A DNA stretch of 56,768 nucleotides from Tannerella sp. (lineage in GTDB: Bacteria > Bacteroidota > Bacteroidia > Bacteroidales > Tannerellaceae), in assembly GCA_031276175.1 (NCBI GenBank), contig JAISNP010000118.1, positions 1-56,768 on the forward strand. Direction: 5' to 3'. The translations under genes and the position numbers were made by a program. The notes below the pieces were generated by a model that had not been told where the DNA came from, searched no databases, and was given only the letters and a program-made list of their open reading frames with translations. This document shows, in pieces, positions 56,326 to 56,768 of this stretch. The first letter of the stretch is position 1. Every line of letters starts with the position of its first letter.

Positions 56326-56768
56326 CTATCCACGCAGTGCGAGAATCTCCTCTATCGTCAGCCCGGTAAGGTCGCGGATGTCTTCGGGGGACATGCCTTT
56401 CTTTAAGCAGGAAACGGCCACTGTTTTCAGGCCTTTTTCCATCCCTATCTCCATCCCTTTTTCTATCCCTTTCTGCTCGGCGTCGGAGAGGACGCTTACT
56501 TCGGTGAGGATGCCGTCGCGGAAACGGTCGTACTTGAATAGCTGCGCTTTGGTGTAGGCGCCGATTTCTACGTATTTTACGGCTTCGCTGATCTCGCGGT
56601 TTTCCATGAGGTCGGGGGAGATGTGGCTTGTGGCTTCGTTGATTTCGGTAAGGTAGCGGAGCCACAAATCCTTCAGCTTCTTCTCGGCACGGTTGCGGGC
56701 GGCGAATTTCTTCAGCTCGATGAAGATGAATTCGAGGCCTTTGATCTGCTTTCGCGAGTCTTTTATGT
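56326..56768 (-). CDS. PD-(D/E)XK nuclease family transposase (Rpn-like), N-terminal part cut off
   Basis: An open frame enters from the right edge and ends in TAG at 56326; about 147 residues are visible. The motif FIFIELKKFAARN near the left of the protein fragment, WLRYLTEINE and the C-terminal EKGMEIGMEKG repeat followed by MSPEDIRDLTGLTIEEI are typical of the PDDEXK_2 / Rpn family, common in Bacteroidales. These proteins promote DNA rearrangement or act as orphan transposase-like nucleases. The catalytic core is outside the window. Confidence 0.82.
   Translation of the reverse strand, partial: IKDSRKQIKGLEFIFIELKKFAARNRAEKKLKDLWLRYLTEINEATSHISPDLMENREISEAVKYVEIGAYTKAQLFKYDRFRDGILTEVSVLSDAEQKGIEKGMEIGMEKGLKTVAVSCLKKGMSPEDIRDLTGLTIEEILALRG

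Overview
The window looks like chromosomal DNA from a member of the Bacteroidales, probably near the Porphyromonadaceae or Tannerellaceae; genus cannot be fixed from sequence alone. The evidence is: promoters of the Bacteroidetes form (TTTG, about 19 bp, TAnnTTTG) with weak Shine-Dalgarno signals; a large secreted protein ending in a DUF6383 / type-IX-like tail; a lipidated TamA (TamL) beside TamB; an aspartate carbamoyltransferase pair pyrB-pyrI; a Tat-type RRNFF leader on a sugar isomerase; and a dcw cluster in Bacteroidetes order with a PASTA-bearing FtsI and a diaminopimelate-type MurE.

Layout. 1-4.4 kb: two paralogous secreted proteins on the minus strand, the first cut by the window edge. 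4.9-9.9 kb: tRNA-Thr(CGT), a DUF6340-like lipoprotein, a Tat-exported TIM-barrel isomerase and valS, all minus. 10.5-18 kb (plus): alkaline phosphatase, pyrB-pyrI-DUF4491-cutC and an M16 peptidase. 18-34.5 kb: family 2 glycosyltransferase, tamB-tamL, a glycerophosphodiesterase lipoprotein, a LicD protein, a small membrane protein, a DUF2461 protein, a methyltransferase-like protein, asd, and a secreted lamin-tail-domain protein. 34.6-36.5 kb: rhomboid protease and tcdA. 36.6-51.7 kb: the division and cell-wall cluster rsmH-ftsL-ftsI-murE-mraY-murD-ftsW-murG-[repeat array]-murC-ftsQ-ftsA-ftsZ. 51.7-56.8 kb: yqeY-like, cstA-like, an S9 peptidase lipoprotein, and the C-terminal part of a PD-(D/E)XK (Rpn-like) protein running off the right edge.

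Working together: the dcw genes make lipid II and build the septum; TamB/TamL serve the outer envelope; the surface proteins, phosphatase, peptidases and lipoproteins act at or beyond the inner membrane; pyrB/pyrI and asd feed pyrimidine and diaminopimelate synthesis.

Most striking is something outside the genes. Six of the eight long non-coding gaps hold a tandem array whose unit is exactly 21 bp (five arrays, one as 2 x 21 = 42) or exactly 20 bp (one array, in phase for 780 bp). The six sequences are unrelated, but each has a self-complementary core repeated about every two turns of the double helix. Three arrays lie between divergent promoters, upstream of both; one lies between co-directional genes; one interrupts the otherwise compact dcw cluster between murG and murC; one lies between convergent genes. 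I regard this 'same architecture, different sequence' family as the best candidate for an undescribed system here. Its function is unknown.
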